DNA of 64,000 nucleotides from Prinia subflava (taxonomy: Eukaryota > Chordata > Aves > Passeriformes > Cisticolidae): NCBI RefSeq assembly GCF_021018805.1, contig NC_086266.1, positions 4,712,001-4,776,000 on the forward strand. Direction: 5' to 3'. Below, piece by piece: positions 63,426-64,000 of the stretch (within the stretch, counting starts at the first letter, position 1; each line of letters opens with the position of its first letter). Both the position numbers and the translations under genes were made by a program. Under the pieces are notes generated by a model that ran no database searches, was not told where the DNA came from, and worked only from the letters and a program-made list of their open reading frames with translations.

Positions 63426-64000
63426 CTGCGGAGAAACAATAGGAGTGAAACCTTCCCAGGATGAACTGGGGGCCTCCCTGACCCAAACATGACCAGAATC
63501 CAGGTCTGCGGAGACAACAGAGCACACGCAACACACTGTAGGGAACAATCCAGCACTGGCCCCTGGGGCTGGGATAAGATGGGACCTCATGGGGACTTGC
63601 CATCTCTCACCTCCATGCTTCTAGGAAGAGTCTGACTCCAACCTCCTGTGTGCAGGAACCCAGCAGGCAGGGCAAGGCCAGGTCAGGCCAGCCCAGACGC
63701 AAGAGCGTAGAAGTGCATGATGACAGGAGGAGCGGAGCTGCCACCTGCTGTCTCCCCAGCCCCCAGAGAGAGAAAAGCTGTGAGAAGGCCCTCCCCAAGG
63801 ACACAATGAACGGTAAAGATCTTGCCCTAGGGCCTGGCTGGACAGCAAGCCATCCCCACAACAGTCCTCCCTTCACTGCATGGCAAGGCTCTTGCCCCAG
63901 GGCCTGGCTAAGACAATCTCCCCTCTCTCTGTTCCTCTCCATGCTCTCTTCTCCTCCCCCAGCATGGGCTGGCATGGAGGCTCTGCCTCTCCCATGCCTT
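63426..64000 (-). other. ZMYM3 intron running off the window
   Basis: The next upstream ZMYM3 exon would encode a segment ending ...KSFCSEG. I do not see it before the window end. Confidence 0.7.

Overview
The window is vertebrate nuclear DNA, most likely from a bird and probably a songbird or relative. The evidence is intron-split genes with GT-AG junctions, compact GC-rich introns, a CR1-type retrotransposon tail, many minisatellites, and the gene order NLGN3 - GJB1 - ZMYM3. That order is the one on human Xq13.1, which corresponds to avian chromosome 4/4A. A non-avian reptile is not formally excluded. No bacterial, plasmid, phage or CRISPR content is visible.

Layout. 1 to about 21.3 kb holds no recognisable protein-coding exon. 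It has a 39-bp minisatellite (694-985), a strong CpG island (about 3.56-4.48 kb) with a possible first exon ending at 3978, a pair of pentanucleotide arrays (13796-14280), a second small CpG-rich block with a strong splice donor (14592), and a third CpG-rich block (about 20.38-20.75 kb). I read this as the promoter region and long 5' intron of NLGN3, but the 5' exons are not proven. 21571-40726 (+) carries a complete NLGN3 reading frame in seven coding exons (853 codons plus stop). It includes both 60-nt splice-site-A cassette exons (A1 and A2), and no splice-site-B insert was seen. Two polyadenylation signals follow (41529 and 42631).

42.66-47.9 kb is the intergenic and 5' region of GJB1 (connexin 32). 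It has two TATA-containing candidate promoters with non-coding first exons. One has HNF1- and FOXA-like sites (liver-type P1) and one has SOX- and EGR-like sites (nerve-type P2). Both could splice to the single coding exon at 47892. GJB1 (47904-48743) is followed head-to-tail, 0.9 kb on, by a second intact connexin gene of the alpha class (49655-50551). It is closest to GJA3/Cx46 in what I can recognise, and as far as I know it has no counterpart at the human locus. 51.1-64.0 kb carries the 3' half of ZMYM3 on the minus strand: 14 coding exons, about 704 residues, ending in the Crypton-derived C-terminal domain. Its 5' half lies beyond the window.

The genes do not form a pathway. They are neighbours in an old syntenic block: a postsynaptic adhesion protein, two gap-junction channel proteins and a chromatin/DNA-repair protein. 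The observations most worth following are the two pentamer arrays that face each other across a small hairpin, the extra alpha connexin, the opposite placement of RBFOX-type TGCATG motifs around the two NLGN3 cassette exons, and the dual-promoter architecture of GJB1.
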